From: Gossypium raimondii
Taxonomy: Eukaryota; Streptophyta; Magnoliopsida; Malvales; Malvaceae
Reading direction: 5' to 3'
Assembly: GCF_025698545.1 (NCBI RefSeq)
Contig: NC_068567.1
Coordinates: 59,463,371 to 59,527,370, forward strand
DNA length: 64,000 bases
In this document: piece by piece, positions 44,696-57,388 of the stretch
How positions within the stretch are numbered: position 1 is the stretch's first letter
Layout of the letters: each line of letters opens with the position of its first letter
The notes under the pieces: model-generated
Seen by the model: the letters and a program-made list of their open reading frames with translations, nothing else
Told to the model about the DNA's origin: nothing
Database searches by the model: none
Position numbers and translations under genes: made by a program

Positions 44696-45538
44696 ATGTC
44701 GATTTCTGGCAATAAGTCCATCCTTATGAGACATGTTTTTGCTGAAGATTTAGACAGTGAACTTTTGATGATTAAGGCAGCAATTTTGAGGTATCCTTTA
44801 TAGATACTGAATTTCCAGGGATGATATTTAAACCCAATAAGCAAGTGATCCGTGATGGCAATCCGGTTATCAATTATTAGTATATGAAGTCGAATGTTGA
44901 CATGCTTCAAATTATTCAGCTCGGCTTGAGTATTTCAGATGCTTGGGGGTAATTTACCGGACTTTTATTCTCCCTTTTCTTACGTTTGGGAATTTAATTT
45001 CAGAGATTTCGATATCAATCGAGACCGCTATGCTAGCGATTCGATCGAGCTGCTCAAACATTAAGGGATAAATTTTGAGAAGAATAAAGAGAAGGGGATT
45101 GATTCTAAAAATTTTGCAAAGAAGTTTTGGGATTACGGTTTGGTTTTCAACTGCTATGGTCTGAAAAGTATTACCTGGATTACTTTTTATGGCACTTATG
45201 ATTTCGGATTCATGCTAAAGATTATTACTCAAAGTCCACTGCCTTTGCATCTTGACTCGTTTGTGCATCAATTGGCTTATTTCTTAGGCTACAACATTTT
45301 CGACCTCAAACACACCTTCAAGTTCTTGGGGCTACTAGGTGGTTTAGAGAAATAGCTCAAACATTAAACGTGGCTCGTATTACTAGATCAAGTCATCTAG
45401 TCGGGTCGGACAGTCTACTCACATTTTGATGTTTTATGAAGCTTGAGTGAAAATATTTTTGAATCTAAGTGGAACGAAACGAATCAAATGCTGTTGCCTC
45501 CCCTAGCATTATACGGGCTAGTTCAAACCATGGGATAA
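44696..45538 (+). pseudogene. CAF1-like CCR4-NOT deadenylase pseudogene, copy 2
   Basis: Same family and orientation as 41491-42327 and clearly its close paralogue (shared NKEKGIDSK, LKSITWI, YDFGFMLKI, PLALYGLVQT). It begins MSISGNKSILMRHVFAEDLD and ends with a stop at 45536-45538. It is more decayed: several stops and frame changes in the first third, one after ELLKH, and more after GGLEK. The first catalytic motif (MDTEFPG region) is destroyed. Only 45140-45355 keeps a useful open frame. Confidence 0.8.
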
Positions 45539-46127
45539 ACATTCTACTCTCTTTAGTCTCTTTTGTTTAGAGACATAAAAGCAATGTTATCAAAAATATT
45601 ATTATAATGAATGAATTACATATTAGTAGTTAATAAGAAAATGATACATTACATACGTAATCAGATGCAAATAAGGTTACTTCTCCGTTAGGGAATTTTC
45701 TTAATAATATGTTATATAGAAATATTATATGAATTTTCCAAGATGTATTACTGTTTGAAATTATGAAATAACATAAAATGTAGTTTGTGCTTTCACTTGG
45801 TCCAACTTGTGTTTGTTCATTCAGCCATCGTATAGTTGACGGCTTTTTTTCCCATCATTCGAAGGTTAAATTTTGCTATTGTTAAAATTGTGTGACTCAA
45901 ATTCCTGTTAAAAAAAGAGTGGCAAGATAGAAAAACAACAGTTGGTGAATTTTTAACCTATAAATAGACGTAGTCGTCTCTTCTCTTGTATCATTTTACA
46001 TCACCATTACTATAAATAGAATTAAACATTACAAAACACAAATAGGATATAATCTATTTAGACTCAAATAATTCTGGATAGGACCCACACATGACGAGAT
46101 TTAAGTCACAATAAATCTAGACACTGC
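45539..46127. other. Intergenic
   Basis: The first 60 bp matches the 3' flank of CAF1 copy 1 (CTCTTT...AGTCTCTTTTG...GACATAAAAGCAATGTTAT), showing that the duplication extended beyond the coding part. No other feature. Confidence 0.55.
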
Positions 46128-46620
46128 TAGAGGTGTTCATGGCCTGGGTTGGATTCAAATCAAGCTTAAGTATGACTTTGTGTTTGCAAAAGCTCGGCCC
46201 ACCCTGAAATATGATATTAAAATTTTGCCCACCCATTTTATGCTCACTCATATTATTTTAAAATAAATATATTGTTTTAATTTAATATTTAACTTTTTAA
46301 ATTATATTTATTAAAATTTTTAATTTTAGAGAACTTAACATATTTTTTAATGTTTACACAGTATTGTATTATTAAATATTTAATTTTATGCAATATAAAT
46401 TACATAATATATGAAAGTGAAATAAACTATATTACAAAAGTGTAAAATAAGCCGGACTTGACTGGATTTGGGCCTTGAATGTTGAAATCCAAACCAAACC
46501 CATCTTTTAAATATTGAAGCTCAAGCCGAACCTATTTTTCGAATCACATATTTTTATTCAAACACTCACATATCTCAGGCGAGCCTTCGAGTGTGGCTAG
46601 CTCATAAACAAGTTTAAACA
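46128..46620. mobile_element. Degenerate GC-rich-ended foldback, family of 37994
   Basis: Left end TAGAGGTGTTCATGGCCTGG is that of the 37994-38523 element. The interior is AT-rich with 'gcccaccc' and 'agccggacttg' phrases. The right end is too decayed to place exactly (about 46600-46625, AGCTCATAAACAAG). No clear target duplication. Confidence 0.6.
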
Positions 46621-46975
46621 ATGCCCACACATATTTTTACACAAAGTGAAATTTAGTGTTTGATGTTAGAGGCGCAAGTAAGAGCTTTAGCCTTCAAAAT
46701 AGAAAATTTGTTCTGTTCGGCACTTTAAAAATTACAAAAATTTAAGTTCATTAATTTTTTATTAACACAAATTTGTTATAATAAATCTAATATCTTTATT
46801 CACAAAACACAATAAATTTAAAAAAAAATAATGTGTTAAATAATTTATATTATATTCATATTTATACAATTAATACAATTAATACGACGACTTTTTAAAA
46901 AAAAATTACATGAATTGTTAAAATTAATAGCAAACTTATTTTTAAAAACTTATTCAAAGAAGTTTTACCTATGAA

Positions 46976-49785
46976 TCAATTTTTTGGGGTCCTTGCTTCT
47001 CCAACTTTGTTAACCAAATCATCCAACTCATGCTTTATTTCTTCAACCTGTATAATGTTTAACCAAAAAGTATCAATAGTTTTCGATTGAGTCTTAACTT
47101 GATTGACATGAGTATGATTGTCAATGTAGGAAAACGTAAGTCTGAGTGCGCTGAAACGCATTATCCTCCCCATTTATGGATTGGAACTATAAAAAATTAT
47201 TAAAAATAAATAATACTTTTTAAATAATAAATATTAACTCTCATAAAATTTGGCATTTTTTATTTTTTAAATAATTGAATAACTAAATTGATTAATTTAA
47301 TAGTAAAAAAACTAATTTAATCTTGTTCCTACGATAAAAGAATCTTATACGATGTGTATATTTACACACACATACACACTAAATTATAACACGTCTATGT
47401 TATGAGTCAAAAAAATTTATGTAACAATTATATTTATAAAAAAATCGATAAAAAAAAACAAATGAAACTTTTGTTAGAATCGGGTAAAAGTACTATGGGG
47501 CCCTTGTATTAAGAGTCAAATTACACTTTGCCCCTCTATTCAAAAAGCGGGTAAATTAGTCCTTATACATTAAATCAAAGATCAAATTGATCCTTCTGTT
47601 AAAATTTTTATCCATTTCTATTGTTAAAAACTGGTCTTTATATATTAAAATGAGGTGCACGTGACACATCATGTGTAACATTTTGATTATTCTGTCGATT
47701 ACGTAAGTTTTCAACGGTAGAAATGGATGAAATTTTTAACATAAAAAATCAATGTGCTCTTTGATCTAACGTACAAGGATGAATTTTCCACTTTTTAAGT
47801 AAAGGAAGTAAAACGCGATCTTACTTTTATTACAAGGGCCTACTTTTACAGTTAATATGGTAAAGTTGAGATGATGTAAAAGAAACGAATTTTTGATAAT
47901 TTCATAATAAAATTGATGAATAATAGTGTGGATATATGGTTTATTACCTGGTGAATGAAGTGTGTAGTGGCATGAGCATCATGGGCAGTTATTTCAGAAA
48001 CATGTTCCACCTCCATTGCTGCAATTTTCAGCATGCTATCATCGGGAAGCTTTTCCGCCACCTCAGCTGATACTTTCTCCGCCGCCGTTGCTACCTTTTC
48101 CACCACTTCCGCCACCGTTTCCACCCCTTCCACCACCATCTCTGCTTCTCCTGAATATGCATTTCAAATTTGTAATCATTGTATTATACGTTTTCCCAAG
48201 GGTTCTTTTTCTTATTGGAACTGATAGTAATGGATTTTGACATAAATATACCTTCAAACCTCTTTAAATTGGCACATTGTACCTTCCAGAGTGGAAAAAA
48301 GAAACCTAACACAGCTCCCAAAAGGCATCTTGCCCTGCAAGAAATTGATGATCCTCAGAATTGTTTAAAACTTTGAAAAATGAAGATTAAAATTTGATTT
48401 TGATCCTTCCATTATGCTCAAATTGAAACTTTAGTCCCTGTGTTTTTTATTTGACATAATTTGGTCAATATAATTTTTTAGTGGGTGAATGTACTTGTTT
48501 GGTCCTTCTATTATAGGGACTGTATAAATTTAATCCGTTTGCTATTAAATGGATCAATTTACTAATTCAATTATTTTAAAATGTCATTTCTGTTTAAATG
48601 AGTTATATTTTGAAAGCTTCTTATGATTTTGTAGATGAAATATTTTGTTTTGGGTTGAACTATAAATGAAATAAAATAAATTTCATGTCATTTTTTAAGA
48701 AAAAGAAGAAGTAAATATTATCTCTTATTCAATTTGGTCTTAATTGATTCTTTCTAATAATATATGGATTAAATTGACCCATTTATTAGTAAAAGGAATA
48801 ATTTGATCCGGTCCCTATAATAAAGGGACTTCTTGAGTACATTCACCATTTTTAATGTTATAAGTCGGCACAAATAACTAAAAGGTTGACATGGATTTCT
48901 TTTAGAAACACTCCTTTCAATCAAATCAACTATAATCAAATTCGAGTATTACATAGAGCAATTGGACTGATATCAAGAGCCAAATAATTTATTTTTTTAA
49001 AAGATGCATATGATGAGATTTAACCCAACACACATAATTTAACCGAAGTTATGCATGGGGCATCAATATCTCACGACCTTAGCTTTAGCCAATAATGTCA
49101 AGGCTTCGTTAGTATTATTAGTTAAAATAATTAAAAAAATTAATGCCTTTCAACACAAAATAATATTGTTAAGTTAGGGAAATTATAAAAAAAATCAAAG
49201 TGACCATTTTAACAGAAATAGTTAATGATCTAACTAAAAACACTATAAAAATATAGGGATCAAATCATAATAAATCAAAGTGTAAGTACTAAATCTCAAA
49301 ATTATGCATAATAGAGGGACCAAACCCAGAATTTGACCCAAAAACAAAACCCCAGCATGTTGATACCAGCGTGAGAAGCTGCACCATGGAAGACCTGAAC
49401 CAGCACCTGCTGGGCTGTGATCATTTTCCCTCACATCCTTCATAGCGCTACTGTTAAACGCAAAGAAAAAAAAAATTGTTTAAACCCAAAGCCTGAAACT
49501 GGTTAATATTAGTGTACAAAATGGAAATTCAACAAGATTATAAATATTTACTGACATGTTAGTATCGACTTTTCTCCAGAATCCCATATTGTTGCTAATG
49601 AATCTCAGCCCTTGGTTGTTGTTGTTGACAGCGAAACCAGGTAACTTACCCTTGTCACCTGAAGATTTTCCCAATGTTTTGTAAGGATGAAACAGTGTTT
49701 CAATGCGGTTTTGCAGCATGTAGGAAACTGACCAACCTTTGGTAAACATCTTTTTCATCACCAATTCCTTTTTTTCGTTAATCAA
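46976..49785 (-). CDS. Unnamed membrane-anchored coiled-coil protein, five exons (223 aa)
   Basis: Exons: 49785-49556, 49450-49367, 48334-48252, 48150-47948, 47047-46976; together 672 nt, in frame throughout. Product in order: an N-terminal part rich in basic and hydroxyl residues (MKKMFTKGWSVSYMLQNRIE), possibly an organelle presequence; a Gly/Pro-containing link (SPAGAGSGLPWCSFSRW); one hydrophobic segment (LLGAVLGFFFPLW, about 112-124); then a long Glu/Val/Ala heptad stretch (VEGVETVAEVVEKVATAAEK onward) forming a coiled coil to the end (VEEIKHELDDLVNKVGEA). I do not recognise a named family; similar small coiled-coil membrane proteins occur across dicots. The exon 1 donor (AT|GTCAGT) is weak; the stronger GTAAAT three bases on would give a stop. 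Two MITEs lie in its introns. Confidence 0.68.
47482..47850. mobile_element. MITE in last intron of the coiled-coil gene
   Basis: The ends GGGTAAAAGTACTATGGGGC and, inverted, AACTGTAAAAGTAGGCCCTT form a terminal pair. Interior GATCAAATTGATCC/TTTGATCTAACGT and AAATGGATGAAATTTTTAAC face each other. Same broad family as 62728-63050 (both have 'gggtaaattagtcc...' and 'attgctctttgatc' phrases). Non-coding. Confidence 0.7.
48483..48849. mobile_element. MITE in second intron of the coiled-coil gene
   Basis: Terminal pair: GGGTGAATGTACTTGTTTGG on the left; inverted right end GGTGAATGTACTCAAGAAGT. Both are followed by CCTTxTATTATAGGGAC. Non-coding, about 370 bp. Confidence 0.75.
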
Positions 49786-51218
49786 TGGGATTTTGTTGTG
49801 AAACTGCTTTAAAAAAGGACCAAAGAGTGTTCCAGCACGCCAAGGGATGATGATGATGATGATAATGTTTATGGTTTTTCACATGTATTTCCTGATATCT
49901 CTTCCTTACAAGTTAAACCTGACTCAAAACAAAGCTTAAAGGCAAACCCCTATATTGCTTCTTCAACTTTCTTACATACTGAATTGAGCAAAGCACGAAA
50001 TTTCAAAACATGTTTCTTGTTCCTTGCAAACCAAAACATTTACTGATTTTAGTATTTTAGTACGGGATAATATTTATTTACCGTCGCACCATCGATGAAT
50101 AATAATATGATACGTCATCTTTAAATTAAATAAAAAATATGGAGGACTTATAAATAAATAATAATAGCTTTATTTAAATCTATCAGAAAATATTAATAAC
50201 CCTTAGATTTAAGATTTTGGGTTTAAAACTTTAATAAAATGTAGTATTATTATTCATAAATGGTGCATGAATTTTATGAAGTGACAGTATATTAAATATT
50301 CTTTTGAACTAAATAATGACATGTATGTAATGATAGTATTATTATCTGCGTATTAAATATTCATAATGGGTACTTTAGTTGTCATATTAGAATATGAATC
50401 AACAAATGTGTAACAATAGACTAAATAATTTGGTTAATGGGACTAATATAAGTTTCTTCTACAAGCAACGAATCCTTAATAAAAAAGAACAGAAAGAAAG
50501 AAGATTGCCAGCAATCCAATCAGGCCTGGCCCTCGGGTCGTCTGGAGGGAGGCCGTTCAGGGCTAAGGTTGAAAGGAGTTCAATGAATTATTTTCTAATT
50601 TTTAAAAGGTTTAAATTTCTTTGAACTTTTAAAAGTCAAAAAAAAAAAATTACCAACTTTTAAGGGGCCTCAAAAAAATTTTTTTAGCTTTTAAGGGTTC
50701 AAATTTTTTTTACCAACTTTTAAGGGACCTAAAAGAATTTTTCTCCAATTTTGAAAGAATCTAAAACCCCATTTTATTGTTTTGCCTAGAAACCAAAAAT
50801 GTCAAGAACTGACCTGAATTCAATTAGGTGGTGGGAATCTAATGCCAACATATAAAGCTTGATACGTGTTAGACATAAGAATACTTCATCATATAATGTA
50901 TACTTTTAAGATTTAAGGAGGATGAATTAAATTAGATAAAAATCGTAAAAGTAGAAAGACTCAAATATATATACACACACTAGTTTTTTAGATTAAATGT
51001 GCGAGTCCACCCTCTCAACTTGGTTTTTATTAGATAATGAAATATAATAACTTATAAACAAATGTTTCAAAATTTGTTCTTTTGAAATATCTCGATTTTT
51101 TTAACAATAACAAGATTTGTCTCCTTAGCCTTAATTTAGTTTTAAAACCACAATTTACTTTCGTCAAATCTTTCCAAATCAAAACCTAATGGTAAAGTTA
51201 AAAATTTTAGTCAATAAC
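49786..51218. other. Intergenic, no gene seen
   Basis: Contains (GAT)n near 49845-49865 and, at 50620-50770, three imperfect copies of a unit around TTACCAACTTTTAAGGG(G/A)CCT. Short open frames are not supported by composition. Confidence 0.5.
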
Positions 51219-51227
51219 ATAAGAAAA
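51219..51227. repeat. Left 9-bp target duplication of MULE
   Basis: ATAAGAAAA at 51219-51227 recurs exactly at 58512-58520. Nine base pairs is the Mutator target-duplication length. Confidence 0.92.
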
Positions 51228-51570
51228 GGGTTTTTTACTGGAATATATTAAAAAAATTAAATACCTAAATAGGTTGTCAGATAGATTAATTACCGAAATT
51301 GTATGTTTTTTTTAATGGCGCCTATCTGACGGGCGCCAATGAATTTTTTATATTAATTTTTTTGGTTTAAATAAAATATTATTTTTTATTTTTATTAAAA
51401 ATATTTAAATATAAATATAGGTAAAAATACGGTCAACAGGTCAAAATACAGGTAAAAAATGAGTCAACGGGTCGCACCTGTCAGATAGGCGCCAATGCCC
51501 ATGCTGCTGCCTCTGTCCCTTCCACTAGGCTATTGTCCCTTCAATGGGAAAAAATTACAAATGGGGGACC

Positions 51571-51579
51571 TTATAAAAA
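51571..51579 (+). promoter_or_regulatory. TATA box and leader of the MULE's PMD gene
   Basis: CCTTATAAAAATGG is followed about 30 bp on by a purine-rich leader (GAAAAGAGAAAG..., 51608-51660) and a splice-donor-like AAGGTAATAG at 51660. This suggests a non-coding first exon for the plus-strand PMD gene. Confidence 0.45.
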
Positions 51580-52039
51580 TGGTCCCCCAAACCCCATGTA
51601 TCAACCGGAAAAGAGAAAGAAAAGAGAGAAAGGAGAAGAAGAAGAAGAAAGAAAGAAAAAAGGTAATAGATTATTTTAGTAAATAATTTTGTTTATAATT
51701 TAAAGAGTTTAATTAAGATATTATGATTTTTTATTAATTATTAATTATAAATTATTTATGTTTAGTGTTTATAGTTTTAGATTAGTATTTTGTATGAATG
51801 TAATTTTTTTTGCTTTTTATAATTATTTTAAAATTAATTTGTTAGTAATTTAGGATTATGTTATAAATTTTTGTGTTTTTAATATTTTAAAATTAAATTA
51901 TTAGTAATTTAAATTTGTAAGACTTCAATATTATATTTGAAATTTAAATTTGTTTAATCTTTTATCTTTTATTATGAAATTATAAATTCGCTAAGGGATT
52001 AATAACATTTGATCTATTTAAGAACATAAATTGTAATTA

Positions 52040-54440
52040 CTGAATTTTGTCCGGGATTAATTTCGTGTTAAAAAAAAAGAATTTTTAAATTTTTTTTTGC
52101 ATTTTAACCCCTGTACTTTTCACAATTTACATTTTGACCCCAAACTTTCTAAAATTTACATTTTGACCCTAAAACTTTCTAAAATTACATTTCGACCCTT
52201 AGACTTTCTCAAAATTTCACTTTAACCCCTAAACTCTTAATAAATTACATTTTGGCCCATATTTTTGCTAAAATTACACTTTTGCCCCAAAAGCTTTGCA
52301 TCCTATGCAATTAGTCCTTCTGGACTTGTCTAATCGCCGCTGCAGCAGCCGAACGCACCCCTCCCAGCCGAGCTACTCCAGCAGCCCCCCCTAGGCCATC
52401 ATGGCTCATCTGCCACCTGCAAACAATGAGAAAGAGGACAAAATTTGGAGCTTTTAAAAGGAAAGGATTGAAGAGAAATGGGGGTTTTTTCATTTTCGGC
52501 AACCAAAAAGCAAAAAAAAGGAGAGAAAAAAATCAAGCAGCAGCAAGCAAAAGCCCTCACCACCGTCGTTCAACCACCGCCACCGTTGTCGTTCCCTTGC
52601 CCCCACCACCTGAAAAGTCGCAAGCAACCAAATAGAAAAGCAAAGCAAACAAAAGAGTAGCAAAAAAACAAAAGAATAACTTCAAAAAACCCGCCGCTCC
52701 TTCGCCGCCACCGTGCTCGCCGGCCCGCCCTTACATTCCCACCACCGTCGCACCTCCACAAATAAGCAGACAAAGACAGAAAAAACAGCAAGCAAAAGAA
52801 GTAAAATAGGTAACTGAAGAGAAAAAAGAAGAGAAGAAACAGAAAGATGAAAGGCAAAAGAGAGAAAAAGATAAAATAAAGAAAAAATGTAAAAACAGCA
52901 GCCCATTTTTTTGGTAGGCCACCAGCAGCCCACCACCAGTGGACCCGACCCAGCGCAGGCCCAACACCACTGACGGCCCACTAAGCCTCAATTTGCAGCA
53001 AAAAAGAGGAAAAAGGGCTTGTCTTCCAAGACTTTGGGCTTTTGGTTAAAATTTTTTTTCTTTTTCCTTTTTAATCTATTTTATTTTGTTTAATATATTT
53101 AAATGTTATTTTATTTAATTTAAAATAGTATGTTTAAAAATAGTTTTTCATAGATATTATTATGTCATTTTAATTACATATTTTTTTAAAATAATAATAA
53201 TGATAAATATTTTAATGCATAAGGCAACGAACCGATTTAGCATCGAATCATCGAATTCATCGCTATGTTGGATGAATATCGATGGCTCGTGTTAAAGACG
53301 GGACGCCCTTCTAAAAAATCGAAAATATTCAAAATTCCTCGTATTTCAATAAAAATCCCCGTGTTTCATTAGAATCCCGATTAAATATTAAATTGAATTG
53401 ATTTAACACTAATTCGATGGTTTCATCGCCATATCAGGGTGAATATCATCGATTCGTGTTAAATACGGTATTTTTTAAAGAAAAATCGTTTTTAAAAAAT
53501 TTTCATGTCTTCAAAATTTCTCGTGTTTCAAAATAATAATAATAAAATTCCTGTGTTTTAAAAAAATTCGTGTTTTCGTGTTTTCAAAAAAATCTCGTGT
53601 TTCAAAAAAAATAAAAAATTCTCGTGAATATTTTTTGATATTATCGTGTTTTCAAAAAATTTTCGTGTTCGACAAATTTTGTGTTTTCGTGTTTTCAAAA
53701 ATTTTCATGTTTTAAAAATCTTCGTGTTTTTAAAAATTCCGGCGTTTCAAAAATTTTCGTGTTTTTAAAAAAAATACGTGTTTTCACAAATTTTCGTGTT
53801 TCACAAATTCTCGTGTTTTCAAAAACTCCGGTGTTTCAAAGTTTTCATGTTTTCAAAAATTCTCGCGTTTAAAAAAAATTCGTGTTTCAAAATATTCTTG
53901 CATTTCATTTTTTGTTTTTTAAATCGTGTTTAAAAAAAAATGTCGTGTTTTAAAAATTTTCGTTCTTCTAAAAATTTTCGCGTTTCTAAAATTTTCGTGT
54001 TTACAAATTCTCGTGTTTTCAAAAATTCTCGTGTTTTAAAAAAAACTTTCGTTTTAAAAAAAGAAATACTGCGCTTCAAAACTCTCGTGTTTTTTTTAAA
54101 AAAAGGGTTCTCGTATTTCAATCGGATCTCGACTAAATATTAAATGGAACTCGTATTTTTGAAAATTAAGACAACATGCGTTTAACAAGATACCAATTTT
54201 GGGCGTCGCGAGGGTGCTAATACGTTCCTCGCGCGTAATCGACTCCCGGACCCTAATTTTCTCTGGATTTTGACGTGGACCTAAAATTATCTCTTTTTTA
54301 GAAAAGTTTTAAAAAAAATTCTTCTAAAAAAAAAAGATTTTATTTGGTGTCCGATCACACCTAAAAAAAAGATCGGTGGCGACTCCTTTTTCAAATAAAA
54401 TCGAGATTCGATTTTCAAGTTTTCAATAATTACTTCGAGT
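52040..54440 (+). mobile_element. Fossil LTR-derived block nested in the MULE (Tat/Ogre-like)
   Basis: Contains series of 'xxATTTTGACCCxxAAACTTTCT' phrases (52110-52270), a GC-rich stretch (52310-52990), and from about 53500 to 54120 an array of CGTGTTTTCAAAAATTCTCG-like units. At 54377 it reaches TGGCGACTCC, like the tRNA-Arg primer site of Tat/Ogre elements. So it looks like one LTR with a little leader; gag and pol are absent. It is flanked by a diverged direct repeat of MULE sequence of about 170 bp (51860-52032 and 54458-54625). Broken and of middling age. Confidence 0.5.
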
Positions 54441-54940
54441 AGCTCCCGTGCCCAAATTTAAATTATTTTGTGTTTTTTAATATTTTAAAATTAATTTATT
54501 AGTAATTTAAATTTGTAAGACTTAAATATTATATTCGAAATTTAAATTTGTTTAATCTTTTATCTTTTTATTATGAAATTATAAATTCGCTAAGGGATTA
54601 ATAACATTTGATCTATTTAAGAATATAAAACTAGTTTTATCTATGCTAAAGTACTAAAGTGGGATTTACCTTGGAATTTTGGTTATAAATGAAAGTTTTT
54701 TGTTAAAAAGAAACAAAGAAATTTATTAGTTCACACCTTCACAATCTCTTAATTATGAATTCCATCTCTTACTTTACAAAATTAATTTATTAGTATGTTA
54801 TGTTGTGTTTAGTTTAATATTTGGTGAGTTTAACATATAAGTTTATAAAAAATTAAAAATCATTTCATTAAAAGTTTAATCATAACTAACTCTTTTAATC
54901 ATATAGTTGTTGTTAACTCATTTATTTTTTTATATCAACT

Positions 54941-55255
54941 TGGGGTTTTTACCCAAATATATTAAAAAATTTAAATACTGAAATATGTTGTCAGATAGAT
55001 TAATTACCGAAATGGTATGTTTCTTGTAATCGTGCCTATCTGACAAGCGCCAATCAATTTTTTGTATTAAAAAAAATTTTAGTCGCGCCTATCTGACAGA
55101 CTCGAATCAATTTTTTATATTAAAAAATATTTTTTGTTTAAATAAAATATTAATTTTTATTTTTATTAAAAATATTTAAATATATATACAGGTAAAAATA
55201 CAGTCAACGGGTCAAAATACGGGTAAAAAATAGGCCGCGCTTGTCAGATAGGATT
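54941..55255 (+). repeat. Internal extra copy of the MULE left end
   Basis: Starting GGGGTTTTTACCCAAATATA it follows the left end of the MULE (51228-51495) through GTTGTCAGATAGATTAATTA, CGGGTCAAAATACGGG and GTCAGATAGG. On both sides lies a repeated 135-bp sequence (about 54800-54940 and 55260-55395, with TTTGGTGAGTTTAAC and CATATAGTTGTTGTTAACTC), so it was inserted or duplicated together with its neighbour. Confidence 0.75.
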
Positions 55256-55738
55256 AAGTTATAAATTGTTGTGTTTATTTTAGTATTTGGTGAGTTTAAC
55301 GTATAAGTTTATAAAAAAATTAAAAATCACTTTATTAAAAGTTTAATCATAACTGACTCTTTTAATCATATAGTTGTTGTTAACTCATTTAATTTTTATA
55401 TAATATAATTGTATTTGATTTTTATTTATTTAACAGTTTTATTGATTTATTAAAATTTTGATTAAATTTGTTGTTATATAATTTTATAGGTTGTTTGAAC
55501 ATAAACTACTCGGGTATGTATCTATTTCTATTTTCATTTTTTAATTAGTATGTTTTAAAATAGTTTATATTAATTTTAATTATATTATTGTAATCGACAT
55601 AAATTTTTTTATTGTAGGTAAATTATGAGAAATTATTAGATATTTATTTACCGTGTTTTTTTTTGAAATTTGAAATAATTTATTGTATTTTTGAAACAAA
55701 TTAAATGAATTCATTTTTTAATTGCGATTTGCAAAGAA

Positions 55739-57388
55739 ATGGGTTCTTTGATTAATAATAATAATAATCACATATCAAGTACTATTAATGAGATGGTAAT
55801 AAAATTTTTATTTGACACTCATGTTATTTGTTGAATTAAATTATATTGTATTAACTATTTTGCTAATTTAATAATGAGGGTCTGTACCGCGTATTGAGGA
55901 GCTGTGTTAATAGTGTAGGGTTTCTGTCAAATGAACTCCTAATACCATACTTAGAGTTAGCAGGGTTCAGGTCAGCGGCATTGATCCGGACTTTTGATCT
56001 GCGATACGACTTGATTTCAGCTTTAGTCAAGCGATACTGTCTGGAGACCCATACATTTCATTTGCCGTGCGGAGAGTGTGTCGTCACTCTAAAGTATGTT
56101 GCACTATAGCTCGGGCTTCCCATCGACGGAAATGCGGTCACGGGCGTAAGTTCAGTCTCTATGAATTACTTGGACGCTCACAAAGTGAGGGAAAATTTAC
56201 CAGTTTGAGATTTTCATGGCTAAAGGTCAATTTTGAGCATTTGTCGAGTACTGCCAATGAATGGGAGGTGATGCAGGCAGTTCTAGCTTACATTATGCAC
56301 CTTATAGGGGGTGTACTCATGCCGGATGCAAACAGCGGTAAGGTCCACTTGATGTACTTACCCCTATTATCCAATTTGCATAACACCCGTTTATACAGTT
56401 GGGGTCCGCTGTTTTAGCCATGCGGTATCGCGAACTTTGTCGGACGACAGATCCTTCTACGATGGACATAGGCGGATGCCTCATACTGCTGCAGTCGTGG
56501 GCACTTTACTGGATCTCATTCTTGGCATCCATTAGTCACCAATCATATATATTTCCACTCGTTAATAGGTGATGAATTTTTACTCATTATAATAATTAGT
56601 TGACTTTTTTTAGATTATATTGTTCTAACAATTTGTTTTCGTAGATGGAGTACCAATCCGGGTATCGAGAGGTCATACACGGTTCCGATATACCGTCTAA
56701 TGATTGAGAATCATGCTGGAGAGTGGGTAAGTTTTTCCAATATAAACTTCATTTTATTATTTTATCTCACTCAACCCGCGTTAATATAACAATGTTATTA
56801 ACTGTGCAGTTTATTTGGATGTCGTATTCTGTTCCAGAAATTATGGCAGTTATCCCCTCATTTGCCCACGTCGACTCAAACCTATGGTGCATTAGCGCAC
56901 CCGTTATCAATTTTCAGGTAGTGGAGCGGTATCATGGCAATCGAGTACTCCGGCAGTTCGGTTGCATACAGTATATCCCGATACTGCCAATACAATTGGG
57001 GGAGATCCATGAGATGAACAAGAGGGGGATGTATAGACATGATTGGGGAGAAGTGCATGAAGAATATATTACGATGTGGAACAATCGGATGGGGAGGGTA
57101 CCTCAGATGGATTGTGCTTTGGATCTGCAATCCTCGTTAGAGTACATACAGTAGTACTGTGAGATAGGGAAACTATTTCTGTTTGGTGGGCGATCGATGG
57201 TAGTGCCTCCGAATACGACACGAATTGGGCAACCCCTTCCAGATCCGTATCATGCACCAGACCCAAAGCCGGAGCCGGAGGTAGAGACGAAACTACATTC
57301 TAAGGATAGTTCTTATCATCCAGATTTGGGGGGCGATGACTATTTCGCGGGCTTGTCTCCACCGCCGTACTCCACTCCTCCCGCCGTA
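55739..57388 (+). pseudogene. Plant mobile domain (PMD) protein gene, MULE cargo, broken
   Basis: Exon 1 (55739 to about 55797) reads MGSLINNNNNHISSTINEM. Exon 2 (about 55880-56560) has the PMD signature GFLSNELLIPYLELAGFRSA, ETHTFHLPCGECVVTLKYVA, LGLPIDGNAVTG, RFSWLKVNFEHL, EVMQAVLAYIMHLIGGVLMP and ALYWISFLASISHQSYIFPL. Exons at about 56645-56728 (RSYTVPIYRLMIENHAGEW) and from 56811 (FIWMSYSVPEIMAVIPSFAH, GEVHEEYITMWNNRMGRVPQ) follow. Stops lie at 56107 and 57152; frame changes occur near 56150 and 56403. The Pro-rich C-terminal tail ends at the junction with the transposase remnant. PMD proteins of the MAIN/MAIL1 type act in silencing and gene expression in plants; transposon-borne versions are known in MULE and other elements. 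Confidence 0.85.

Noticed and set aside
52570-52991. Overlapping Phe/Gly/Arg-rich frames
   Set aside because: They lie in a GC- and AG-rich stretch of the fossil LTR block; no conserved protein pattern.
53681-54143. Repetitive frames with FKNSRV- and VFKNF-type repeats on both strands
   Set aside because: By-product of the CGTGTTTTCAAAAATTC array; both strands are open, as expected for a simple repeat.
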